In this document: positions 1-5,741 of the stretch, one piece after another
How the letters are laid out: every line of letters starts with the position of its first letter
Numbering within the stretch: the first letter of the stretch is position 1
NCBI GenBank assembly: GCA_034189755.1
Contig: JAXIHJ010000149.1
Span: 1 to 6,471, forward strand
Direction: 5' to 3'
DNA: 6,471 nucleotides
Source: JAXIHJ01 sp034189755
Lineage (GTDB): Bacteria; Planctomycetota; Phycisphaerae; SM23-33
Notes under the pieces: generated by a model
The model's input: only the letters and a program-made list of their open reading frames with translations
The model's database searches: none
Told to the model about the DNA's origin: nothing
Made by a program: the position numbers and the translations under genes

Positions 1-1197
1 CAGGACAATTGGTGGGTCGGCGTGGTGGCGCTGCTTGCGTCACTGGCCGCAACACCAATTATGCGGCTGATCGCGTACCGAACGAAGCTGGTGGACCGCC
101 CCAATTTCGACAAGTTCGGACTGAAGCCCCACGCCCGACCGGTTGCATACCTCGGTGGCGTGGCGATGTGCTTCGGTCTGCTGGCTGGCCTGGCCGGATA
201 TGCCGCTGTGATGCCAAACCGGGTCTCCAACTGGAACAATCTTTGCGAGGCTCTCGCCAGCGGACGATTTGTACTGCTGATGCGGAATCCCCTCTGGAAT
301 CTCATGGCCATTGCGCTGGCCAGCGTCTTGATCACCATTGTCGGCCTGCTGGACGATGCCCTGGAGATCAAGCCGCGAGTCAAGGTTTTGGGTCAGGTAT
401 CCGCCGCCGCGGTTCTCCTGGCAGGCGGAGTGGGCCATGGAATGGCCGGGATGTTCTTAAGGCATTTGCACATTTCTATGCCGCCTGTTTGGGTTCTGAC
501 ATCTCTTAGCTTTCTGATTTGCATTATCATGGTCATCGCCGCCTGCAATGCGACGAACCTGCTGGACGGGCTGGATGGATTGTGTGGTGGCGTAACAGGG
601 ATCGTCGCCTTGGGATTCCTCGCCCTGGCGGTGTACCTGGCCACCTACGGCCACTTTGAAGATGACGCCGATCCGCTCCGCGTGGGCCTGAGCCTGGCAA
701 TGGCCGGGGCGGTCCTGGGATTCTTACCGTATAACATTCCCCCGGCCAGCATATTCATGGGTGACGCCGGCAGCATGCTGCTGGGCTTCTTCGTGGCGAC
801 GATGATGGCGCTTTTCTGCACGGAAGGCCATGCGCGATTCTTCGTAGCCGCGTGCGCGGTTTTTGCCCTGCCGATACTGGATACAGCCCTGGCGGTGGTC
901 AGGCGCGTATTGGCCGGCAGGAACATCTTTACCGGCGACCGCAGCCACCTGTACGACCAGCTCGTAGACCGCGGAATGACCGTCAAGCAGGTGGTCGGAC
1001 TGTTTTACGTGCTTGCGGCTGCTACTGCGTTAATGGGCGTCCTTGCTGCGATCATGCTGCGGGGGCGTCAGGCCGTTGCTATTTACGCTATTCTCCTGGT
1101 GGTCATCTGGACGATTTTCTACGTGCTGGGCATGATCACGCCGTCGCCCAGAGGGCCGAAATTACCGGATAAGGACGCCGGCAGCGAGGACCGTTAG
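1..1197 (+). CDS. WecA/MraY-like polyprenyl-phosphate sugar-1-phosphate transferase (family 4), 5' end cut by window
   Basis: This integral membrane enzyme should transfer a sugar-1-phosphate (often GlcNAc-1-P) from a UDP-sugar to undecaprenyl phosphate on the cytoplasmic face, the first step of lipid-linked polysaccharide assembly. Numbering from the GTG at 22: LVDRPN (23-28) and RPVAYLGG (39-46) are the usual N-terminal landmarks. D111-D112 is the metal/lipid-binding Asp pair, NLLDGLDGL is at 179-187, and FMGDAGS at 245-251. The last cytoplasmic loop is GDRSHLYDQL (304-313), where WecA has an HxHH-type motif. Many hydrophobic helices run between these. The frame is open back to base 1 (QDNWWVG before the GTG), and the first helix looks incomplete if begun at 22, so the real start is probably outside the window; GTG 22 is the alternative. 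It is followed after 3 bp by a glycosyltransferase, probably in one operon. Family is certain; the exact sugar is unknown. Confidence 0.93.
   Translation, partial: QDNWWVGVVALLASLAATPIMRLIAYRTKLVDRPNFDKFGLKPHARPVAYLGGVAMCFGLLAGLAGYAAVMPNRVSNWNNLCEALASGRFVLLMRNPLWNLMAIALASVLITIVGLLDDALEIKPRVKVLGQVSAAAVLLAGGVGHGMAGMFLRHLHISMPPVWVLTSLSFLICIIMVIAACNATNLLDGLDGLCGGVTGIVALGFLALAVYLATYGHFEDDADPLRVGLSLAMAGAVLGFLPYNIPPASIFMGDAGSMLLGFFVATMMALFCTEGHARFFVAACAVFALPILDTALAVVRRVLAGRNIFTGDRSHLYDQLVDRGMTVKQVVGLFYVLAAATALMGVLAAIMLRGRQAVAIYAILLVVIWTIFYVLGMITPSPRGPKLPDKDAGSEDR
1186..1190 (+). promoter_or_regulatory. Shine-Dalgarno site for the family 2 glycosyltransferase
   Basis: GAGGA lies 10 bases before the ATG at 1201, inside the last codons of the preceding gene. 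It supports ATG 1201. The alternative ATG at 1228 has AAGG touching it with no spacer, which is not a usable geometry. Confidence 0.5.
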
Positions 1198-1200
1198 AAG

Positions 1201-1932
1201 ATGTGCCTCCCATCCCGACGCCCAAGGATGCTGTCCGTCATCGTCCCCGTATACAACGAGCCGAACACGTGGCGCGGCCTCCTGACGCGCGTGCAGGCGG
1301 TCGATTTGGATGGCCTCAAGCGGCAAATCATACTGGTGGACGATGGTTCCACCGACGGCACCGCAGAGCAGTTGGAGCAGTTCGCCCGGCAGCTGCCGGC
1401 CGGGCAGGACGATATCAAGGTCCTATTCCACGAATGCAACCGTGGCAAGGGCGCTGCGCTGCGGAGCGGCTTCGCCGCAGCCGACGGCGACATCCTGATC
1501 GTGCAGGACGCGGATATGGAATACGACCCTCGCGACCATCGGCGCGTCATCGAGCCGATTAGGACGGGCAGGGCGGCAGTTGTCTACGGCAGCCGGTTTT
1601 TAACCGGTCAGCCGGCAAAGGGATACCTTCGAAACTACTTGGCGAACCGGTTTCTGACCACTCTGTCGAACCTCACCACGGGCCAGAGACTGACCGACAT
1701 GGAGACCTGCTACAAGGCGTTACGTCGCGATGTGCTGCGGCGGATTCACCTCGAGCAGGACAGGTTCGGGTTCGAGCCTGAGATTACCGCGAAGGTCGCT
1801 GCGATGGGCATACGCATCCGGGAGGTGCCCATCAGTTATGAAGGCCGAACGCGCCAGGAGGGCAAGAAGATCGGTTTTCGCGACGGTCTGAAGGCAATCT
1901 GGTGCATCCTGAAGTACGGGCTGTTTCATTGA
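1201..1932 (+). CDS. Family 2 glycosyltransferase, DPM1 / polyprenyl-phosphate sugar synthase-like
   Basis: This is a cytoplasmic GT-A enzyme of 243 residues. Relatives transfer a sugar from a nucleotide donor to a polyprenyl phosphate, giving a lipid-linked donor for membrane glycosyltransferases. LSVIVPVYNE (11-20) is the first strand and VDDGSTDGT (46-54) the nucleotide-binding motif. NRGKGAAL (80-87) precedes QDADMEYDP (102-110), which holds the DxD metal site. TDMETCYKAL, RFGFEPEITAKVA and EVPISYEGR, then GKKIGFRDGLKAIW, are the family's C-terminal signature. It ends at KYGLFH with no transmembrane tail, as in soluble DPM1-type members. The start at 1201 is supported by GAGGA; ATG 1228 would drop nine unconserved residues. 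The gene follows the WecA-like gene by 3 bp, suggesting co-transcription and a shared envelope-glycan pathway. The acceptor is inferred from the family. Confidence 0.93.
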   Translation: MCLPSRRPRMLSVIVPVYNEPNTWRGLLTRVQAVDLDGLKRQIILVDDGSTDGTAEQLEQFARQLPAGQDDIKVLFHECNRGKGAALRSGFAAADGDILIVQDADMEYDPRDHRRVIEPIRTGRAAVVYGSRFLTGQPAKGYLRNYLANRFLTTLSNLTTGQRLTDMETCYKALRRDVLRRIHLEQDRFGFEPEITAKVAAMGIRIREVPISYEGRTRQEGKKIGFRDGLKAIWCILKYGLFH

Positions 1933-1952
1933 TCTGGTCCTGTCCGAGATCA
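1930..1952. terminator. Weak hairpin between convergent genes
   Basis: TGATCT (1930-1935) and AGATCA (1947-1952) form a perfect 6-bp stem with an 11-base loop, starting at the stop codon of the glycosyltransferase. It sits in the 43-bp gap between convergent genes and could slow transcription from either side. Neither strand has a following T run, so this is not a classical intrinsic terminator. Confidence 0.2.
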
Positions 1953-1975
1953 GAACCCTGTGTTTCCTGGAACTT

Positions 1976-3238
1976 TCAGGGGGGCTTTTCTTGAAGCGTC
2001 TTTTTCCTTTTCGGCCAGAGTTGGACCAGGCCTATGGCCCCAAGGAGCAGCATAACAGGCTCAATTGGCAGCCGATAGCGTACCATAATCGCCGTGATTA
2101 TATAGGGCGAAGGAAAAACCAAGAGCGTCGTCATCAATACGAGTCCCTCTCGCCGTTTCCATATGACCACCGCCGCACCGAAAACCGCCAGGATCGTTGA
2201 GCCGGCAACCCCCAGCATTTTTACAACCAAGGCTATCCGGGACATATCGAAATCGTATCGGCCGAACCAGAACCATCGGATCCTCCATGCGGTCAGTCGC
2301 CCAAATCTCCCCTTGTCTTCTTGCCACCATCGAGCCACTTCCGCTCGGCAGGCTTGGAAGTAGCCGTATTCACCAAGTTCCACCATCCGCCGGGCTTCGG
2401 ATTCATGGAACACCGGATGGGGCTTATCCGGTCTTGTGGAACCGAAGTATCCATCGGACCAAGGCGCATTGCCGGACCACATCTCAAGCGGCAGGTTGCC
2501 CCGCAGATAGAACAGTTCTCCGAAGTGGTACACATTGCGCACCGTCCAGGGAAGGATGGCCAAAAGAAAACCCATGACGACCAGTCCGCTGTATCGTAAG
2601 AGGCTGAGTATCTTCTGACCGGCCCGGCGCTGCCGCCACCAGCTGTAGATCACCCACACTGGGTAGCAGAGGGTGAAGCACGGATTGACCATCGCCACGG
2701 CGCCGCATGCCAAGCCGGACCCGAACACCGCCGGGGGCCGACTGGGGCTGGCAACAACAAAGAGAGCCAACAGCAACGCCCCGCCCAGCATTGTCCAGGA
2801 GGTGTCCCATATCTCGTCGGCCTTGAACATTAGACTCGGGCTGATCAGCATCAAGACCACAGCCACCCGTGCAACCTTCGGGCCGAACTTCCGCACTGCC
2901 ACAAGAAAGTACAACCCGAATGATACGCTCATCGCGGCGATATTCACCAGGCGAATAACGGCCAGGCTTGCCCTGGTACCCTCTCCGAACGTAGCCATGA
3001 TCACGGTCATCAGGGCGATGTAGCCGGGACTGTACCAACTGGAAGGATCATCCCTCTCCGGGCCTACCGGACACACAAAACCTGTGCCGTGGAGCAGGTA
3101 CCGAGCCATCCGAAACTGTTCGTTGTACGCCGTGGTAGGCGCAGTAAGTTTGCCGCGGAGGATGACCTGCGCGGCGATAACTACAAATGCCACCGCCATG
3201 ACGGTGACGAACTGCCATCTCTGACGCCTTCGGAACAT
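1976..3238 (-). CDS. Multi-span membrane glycosyltransferase, GT39/ArnT-like (GT-C fold)
   Basis: This polytopic membrane protein has 420 residues. An N-terminal helix (about 10-27) is followed by a loop with YNEQFRMARYLLHGTGF (38-54) and DDPSSWYSPGYIALMTVI (63-80). This is the layout of the first periplasmic loop of GT39 proteins, where an acidic residue serves catalysis; E40 is the candidate. Further hydrophobic segments lie at about 90-116, 122-138, 147-163, 170-200 and 212-231. ILPWTVRNVYHFGELFYLRGNLPLEMWSGNAP (228-259) closely resembles the PWTIRN...GNxP stretch of bacterial GT39-like proteins, and RYRLPIEPVMLLLGAIGL (387-404) matches their C-terminal helix. Such enzymes move a sugar from a polyprenyl-phosphate donor to protein, lipid or polysaccharide on the outer face; donor and acceptor are unknown here. 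The ATG at 3238 has no visible Shine-Dalgarno. The gene is last of three on the minus strand, 83 bp behind the thioredoxin-like gene. Confidence 0.85.
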   Translation of the reverse strand: MFRRRQRWQFVTVMAVAFVVIAAQVILRGKLTAPTTAYNEQFRMARYLLHGTGFVCPVGPERDDPSSWYSPGYIALMTVIMATFGEGTRASLAVIRLVNIAAMSVSFGLYFLVAVRKFGPKVARVAVVLMLISPSLMFKADEIWDTSWTMLGGALLLALFVVASPSRPPAVFGSGLACGAVAMVNPCFTLCYPVWVIYSWWRQRRAGQKILSLLRYSGLVVMGFLLAILPWTVRNVYHFGELFYLRGNLPLEMWSGNAPWSDGYFGSTRPDKPHPVFHESEARRMVELGEYGYFQACRAEVARWWQEDKGRFGRLTAWRIRWFWFGRYDFDMSRIALVVKMLGVAGSTILAVFGAAVVIWKRREGLVLMTTLLVFPSPYIITAIMVRYRLPIEPVMLLLGAIGLVQLWPKRKKTLQEKPP

Positions 3239-3264
3239 GGAATTGATTTCTAATGCAAATTACA

Positions 3265-3290
3265 CCACAGCCCCGGCGGACGGCATGTGG
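3265..3290 (-). terminator. Hairpin between the thioredoxin-like and GT39-like genes
   Basis: On the minus strand CCACA-T-GCC pairs with GGC-TGTGG around a 9-base loop, giving an 8-bp stem with one bulged T, followed by TGTAATTTG. It could be a leaky terminator or a processing/attenuation structure. The tail is a poor T run, and only 26 bases separate it from the next start codon, too few for a fresh promoter. Read-through to the downstream gene is therefore likely. Confidence 0.3.
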
Positions 3291-3321
3291 TTAGCGGATG
3301 TTAACGACATAGAGGGCGATT

Positions 3322-3813
3322 CTATTCGGAAATCTGTTTAGCGGATAGGCCAAGGAATTGGTTACAGAAGCTAATATCGTTCATGAATCCCGTGTGCCTC
3401 TTGAGAAGCTTGCCGTTGGCATCAAGTAAAAGCACTGTGGGGGTATCCATTACTTCGAACCTCTCGACTTCCTGGCGGTTTGCTTGTATCGTCAGATGGA
3501 CCGTGACGTATCCCAGATGGCGAAGCACCCTAGTAGTAGGCCCCATTTGCATACATTTCTTCACCATCCTCTTGTCCCAATACCCCATCGGCTGGCGCGT
3601 GAAGAACACAATGACTTTTGTTTGATTTTGCTTCGCCTGCTGCAAGCCTGAATCCAGACATGTCTCCCAGCTTTCCAGGCCTGGCTCTTTGCGATGACTG
3701 AAATAGACCACCGCGGCAACGAGCAGTACGGCGACCAGAAACCCAAGCTTGACCCAGCGGTCTCGTTTTGACTTGGCCGCGGGCCTGGATTGTGAATCAT
3801 CCATATCGTTCAT
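3322..3813 (-). CDS. Membrane-anchored thioredoxin-fold protein lacking the CXXC pair
   Basis: This 163-residue protein has a basic, polar N-terminus (1-20), one hydrophobic anchor (about 22-38, KLGFLVAVLLVAAVVYFSH) and a thioredoxin-like domain predicted outside the cytoplasm. WETCLDSGLQQAKQNQTKVIVFFT (49-72) resembles the first helix and strand of the DUF255/Thioredoxin_7 group. VMDTPTVLLLDANGK (121-135) carries the cis-proline loop (T124-P125) and the following strand. Where WCxxC is expected the sequence reads RQPMGYWDKRM (73-83), without cysteine. Cysteines occur only at 52, 87 and 150, so normal dithiol exchange seems impossible. AGAGGT 8 bases upstream supports the start; M4 is a poorer alternative. 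The gene lies 163 bp after the PEP-CTERM protease and 83 bp before the GT39-like gene on the same strand. Fold assignment is fairly secure; function is unknown. Confidence 0.8.
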   Translation of the reverse strand: MNDMDDSQSRPAAKSKRDRWVKLGFLVAVLLVAAVVYFSHRKEPGLESWETCLDSGLQQAKQNQTKVIVFFTRQPMGYWDKRMVKKCMQMGPTTRVLRHLGYVTVHLTIQANRQEVERFEVMDTPTVLLLDANGKLLKRHTGFMNDISFCNQFLGLSAKQISE

Positions 3814-3821
3814 GGCAGCTT

Positions 3822-3827
3822 ACCTCT
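3822..3827 (-). promoter_or_regulatory. Shine-Dalgarno site of the thioredoxin-like gene
   Basis: AGAGGT on the minus strand (within GAGAGGTAAG) lies 8 bases before the ATG at 3813. It favours that start over the internal ATG at 3804. Confidence 0.5.
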
Positions 3828-3911
3828 CGGTGCTCAGTCTAAAAATCCCGCTAACATATGTCTCATGTATCGGTATCGGTACACCAGACAATGGTTCTGC
3901 GGTGAGTTTTC

Positions 3912-3923
3912 GCAGCGCGCTGC
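3912..3923. other. Perfect 12-bp palindrome in the gap between the protease and thioredoxin-like genes
   Basis: GCAGCGCGCTGC equals its own reverse complement. It lies in the 163-bp non-coding gap 3814-3976, about 100 bp upstream of the thioredoxin-like start. It has no unpaired loop and no T run, so it is not a convincing terminator; it could be a protein-binding dyad or chance in GC-rich DNA. The rest of the gap shows a short GTATCG direct repeat (3867-3878) and no promoter I would defend. Confidence 0.25.
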
Positions 3924-3976
3924 ATGGGGCGTCAAGTAAATAAAGCAAGACGGCTCGGCGGCAGTGAGTTGAGCAT

Positions 3977-4945
3977 CTACCTGTCGGCCGGAGTGTGTCT
4001 TCTTCGGTGGCAAAACAGCAGCAGGCATGCGCCCGCACCTATCAGTACGATAGTGCCCGGCTCGGGAATCACTGTGTTTATCCAATCGACCCGAGAAGAT
4101 ATCCGCGTAACATAAAATGAACTGGGGATGTCTTGTGGCTTGTCGCCGATATAGTCCCACCCGCCGCCGTCCTTGATATAAAGTCCGCCCATATCGTACA
4201 GGGCGGCATGGAATTCTTCGTAGTCGGGGTCTGCCGGATTGTCCGTCAGGTTGAAAGGCCCGTTGACGCCGTAATTGATGCCGGCGAGCTTCCACGTCTC
4301 GTCGTCGGGGTCCTTTATAAAGACGGCGCCGCCGGAATCCCTGTCAGCCAGGTGCGCTTCGTTGATTCCTGCACCGGTGTTGAACTCGGCGTACAGTAGT
4401 TCACCGCCGTTGGCCGTGCCGGTGATTGTATTCTCGCCCCATCGCATCGTGCCCAGCCCCTCGGAGGACCATTTCCAGCCCTTGTCCTCGCCGCCTGCGG
4501 TTACCGTCTCGCCTCGTGTCTTGCCCCGGCCGAACACCACCAAGTTCTTGTTCTGCTCGTTGCCGGCGGAATACAGCGGCGCCCAGTCTGAAAACGACTG
4601 TGAAACCTCCCATATACGCAGGTCGGTGCCCGTGGGGTCGTCGTACTTCGCAACGGTCGTATAGTCCACGCCGTTGTAAGTGAAGGTGTCCCCTACGCTG
4701 CCGCCGACGTGCTTGGCGGTGATGAAGAACCTATCCGCAACCGGCGTCCCGAGCATGTATTGCCACGTGCCCTGATATTGCCAGCCGCTGCCGGCCAGGT
4801 CGCCCGTCGGTGCGGTCGTGTTGTAGTCGGTCGCGCCGGTGGAATAGAAGATAATCCCTCTCGCCGGACTGGTGGCCAATAGAAGGCAGGAAACAACACA
4901 AAGTCCCAGTGCGAGATATGGTTTCGAGCCTCCTTGTATCAGCAT
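3977..4945 (-). CDS. PEP-CTERM-anchored trypsin-like serine protease
   Basis: The protein is predicted to be secreted and sorted, 322 residues from ATG 4945. A signal peptide spans about residues 1-30 (KPYLALGLCVVSCLLLATSPARG). The body carries an apparent chymotrypsin-type (S1) triad: His79 in FITAKHVGG, Asp108 in GTDLRIWEV, and Ser204 in LADRDSGGAVF, the last being the usual GDSGG with R for G. It ends in a PEP-CTERM signal: VIPEPG (292-297), a hydrophobic helix (TIVLIGAGACLLLF) and a basic tail (CHRRR). In known systems exosortase cuts at this site and the proteins go to the cell surface or matrix. The frame stays open upstream to an ATG at 5062, but that codon lies in the -35 box of the promoter. 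GGAGGG 9 bases before ATG 4945 and the signal peptide directly after it fix the start. It is first of three minus-strand genes. Substrate is unknown. Confidence 0.9.
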   Translation of the reverse strand: MLIQGGSKPYLALGLCVVSCLLLATSPARGIIFYSTGATDYNTTAPTGDLAGSGWQYQGTWQYMLGTPVADRFFITAKHVGGSVGDTFTYNGVDYTTVAKYDDPTGTDLRIWEVSQSFSDWAPLYSAGNEQNKNLVVFGRGKTRGETVTAGGEDKGWKWSSEGLGTMRWGENTITGTANGGELLYAEFNTGAGINEAHLADRDSGGAVFIKDPDDETWKLAGINYGVNGPFNLTDNPADPDYEEFHAALYDMGGLYIKDGGGWDYIGDKPQDIPSSFYVTRISSRVDWINTVIPEPGTIVLIGAGACLLLFCHRRRHTPADR

Positions 4946-4954
4946 AGTACAAAA

Positions 4955-4960
4955 CCCTCC
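4955..4960 (-). promoter_or_regulatory. Shine-Dalgarno site fixing the protease start
   Basis: GGAGGG on the minus strand lies 9 bases before the ATG at 4945. It is a near-ideal ribosome binding site and decides this start over in-frame upstream ATG codons, including the one at 5062. Confidence 0.8.
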
Positions 4961-4961
4961 T

Positions 4962-4975
4962 GGCTTTTCTAAGCC
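4962..4975 (-). promoter_or_regulatory. Small leader hairpin before the protease ribosome binding site
   Basis: In the predicted leader RNA GGCTT pairs with AAGCC around an AGAA tetraloop, ending one base before the GGAGGG ribosome binding site. It may keep the ribosome site exposed or tune translation or mRNA stability. It is a short stem and may be chance. Confidence 0.3.
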
Positions 4976-5033
4976 GGTGAGCTGAGCGGTGTTTTCTGAG
5001 CTATCTTCAATGTCCCATTCTACAACCATAACA

Positions 5034-5062
5034 ATTCTAACGCAGCACAACGCAGTGGTCAA
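5034..5062 (-). promoter_or_regulatory. Sigma70-type promoter for the PEP-CTERM protease
   Basis: On the minus strand TTGACC (5057-5062) and TAGAAT (5034-5039) are exactly 17 bp apart, each matching five of six consensus bases. Transcription should begin near 5027, giving a leader of roughly 80 bases before ATG 4945. The same bases also hold a partial sigma54-like -24/-12 arrangement (5051-5066), a weaker reading. Confidence 0.7.
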
Positions 5063-5093
5063 GCCATTTTTACAGTGGTGGGTCAGCGAGGTA

Positions 5094-5122
5094 TTTTCTT
5101 CTCAGCCGGCGGAGGTTATAGT
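5094..5122 (+). promoter_or_regulatory. Candidate promoter for gmhA
   Basis: TATAGT (5117-5122) matches five of six bases of the -10 consensus. Seventeen bp upstream is only a weak -35 candidate, TTTTCT (5094-5099). Transcription would start near 5129, about 30 bases before the gmhA ATG. The region is shared with the divergent protease promoter. Confidence 0.35.
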
Positions 5123-5143
5123 GTTTGCATCTCTGAGGCAAAC
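5123..5143 (+). promoter_or_regulatory. Dyad/hairpin at the predicted gmhA transcription start
   Basis: GTTTGC (5123-5128) and GCAAAC (5138-5143) are perfect inverted repeats around a 9-base spacer. They begin one base after the candidate -10 box and end 5 bases before the ribosome binding site. The position suits either a repressor operator or a small leader hairpin; no regulator gene is present in the window. Confidence 0.3.
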
Positions 5144-5148
5144 CCGTT

Positions 5149-5153
5149 GGGAG
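5149..5153 (+). promoter_or_regulatory. Shine-Dalgarno site of gmhA
   Basis: GGGAG lies 7 bases before the ATG at 5161 and supports that start. Confidence 0.5.
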
Positions 5154-5160
5154 CCGACGC

Positions 5161-5736
5161 ATGATCGAGAAAATCCGCCAACGTTTCCAGGAATCGACTG
5201 CAACGGTTCGGCTGGCCGAGCAGCACCTCACCGGCCGGATCGCCGAGGCAGTGGAAGTCATCGTCGCCGCTTACCGCAAAGGTCATGGCGTGTTTCTCTT
5301 TGGCAACGGCGGCTCGGCTGCCGACGCCCAGCACATCGCCGGCGAACTGGTGGGGCGGTTTCTTCGTGAGCGTCCGGCCATGAAGGCCCATGCACTGACG
5401 ACCGATACGTCCGTCCTGACCTGCCTGGCCAACGATTACCAGTTCGACGCGATTTTCGCACGCCAGTTGCAGGCCAACGCCTGCGCCGGCGACGTAGCCG
5501 TCGGCTTGACGACGTCGGGCGATTCAGCCAACGTCCTGGCCGGCCTGGCCGCCGCACGCGAGATGGGCATGAAGACCATCGCGCTGACCGGCGAAGGCGG
5601 AGGCAAGTGTGCGAAACTGGCCGACGTGCTGCTCGACGTGCCCGCCGACAGCAGCCCGCGCATCCAGGAGGCCCACGCCGTTATCTATCACATCATCTGC
5701 GAGTTGGTCGAGCAAGCCGTCGCCGAAGGCGAGTAA
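5161..5736 (+). CDS. gmhA: Sedoheptulose-7-phosphate isomerase (phosphoheptose isomerase)
   Basis: This cytoplasmic SIS-domain enzyme converts sedoheptulose 7-phosphate to D-glycero-D-manno-heptose 7-phosphate, the first step toward ADP- or GDP-heptose for lipopolysaccharide or S-layer glycans. It has 191 residues, close to the 192 of E. coli GmhA. FGNGGSAADAQHIAGELVGRF (47-67) and TTSGDSANVL (117-126) bind the sugar phosphate. H58, E62, Q169 and H177 fall, with a constant offset of three, on the E. coli zinc/catalytic residues H61, E65, Q172 and H180. This supports GmhA over the related DnaA-binding protein DiaA. C-terminal PRIQEAHAVIYHIICELVE is typical. GGGAG lies 7 bases upstream. The gene is divergent from the protease and converges on pyrE with a 5-bp gap. 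No other heptose genes are in view. Confidence 0.93.
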   Translation: MIEKIRQRFQESTATVRLAEQHLTGRIAEAVEVIVAAYRKGHGVFLFGNGGSAADAQHIAGELVGRFLRERPAMKAHALTTDTSVLTCLANDYQFDAIFARQLQANACAGDVAVGLTTSGDSANVLAGLAAAREMGMKTIALTGEGGGKCAKLADVLLDVPADSSPRIQEAHAVIYHIICELVEQAVAEGE

Positions 5737-5741
5737 GCGGC

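Noticed and set aside
9..509. Plus-strand 166-residue frame at the left edge
   Set aside because: It overlaps the clear WecA-like membrane protein in another frame and has low-complexity Arg/Gly/Ser composition.
1956..1981. CCCTG/CAGGG inverted repeat as a terminator between the convergent genes
   Set aside because: Five-bp stem, 16-base loop and no proper T run on either strand; it also overlaps the last codon of the GT39-like gene.
2484..3038. Minus-strand 184-residue frame within the GT39-like gene
   Set aside because: It is a shadow of the membrane glycosyltransferase, without membrane segments or motifs.
3292..3348. Repeated TTAGCGGAT at 3292 and 3340
   Set aside because: One copy is inside the coding end of the thioredoxin-like gene; nine bases with no further structure look like coincidence.
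3834..4295. Minus-strand 153-residue frame over the 3' part of the protease and the gap
   Set aside because: It is an alternative frame of the protease gene, rich in Arg and His as shadow frames in GC-rich DNA usually are; no ribosome site or family.
4946..5062. N-terminal extension of the protease frame to an ATG at 5062
   Set aside because: That ATG lies in a strong -35 box; the extension is not signal-peptide-like, and ATG 4945 has an excellent ribosome site directly followed by a signal peptide.
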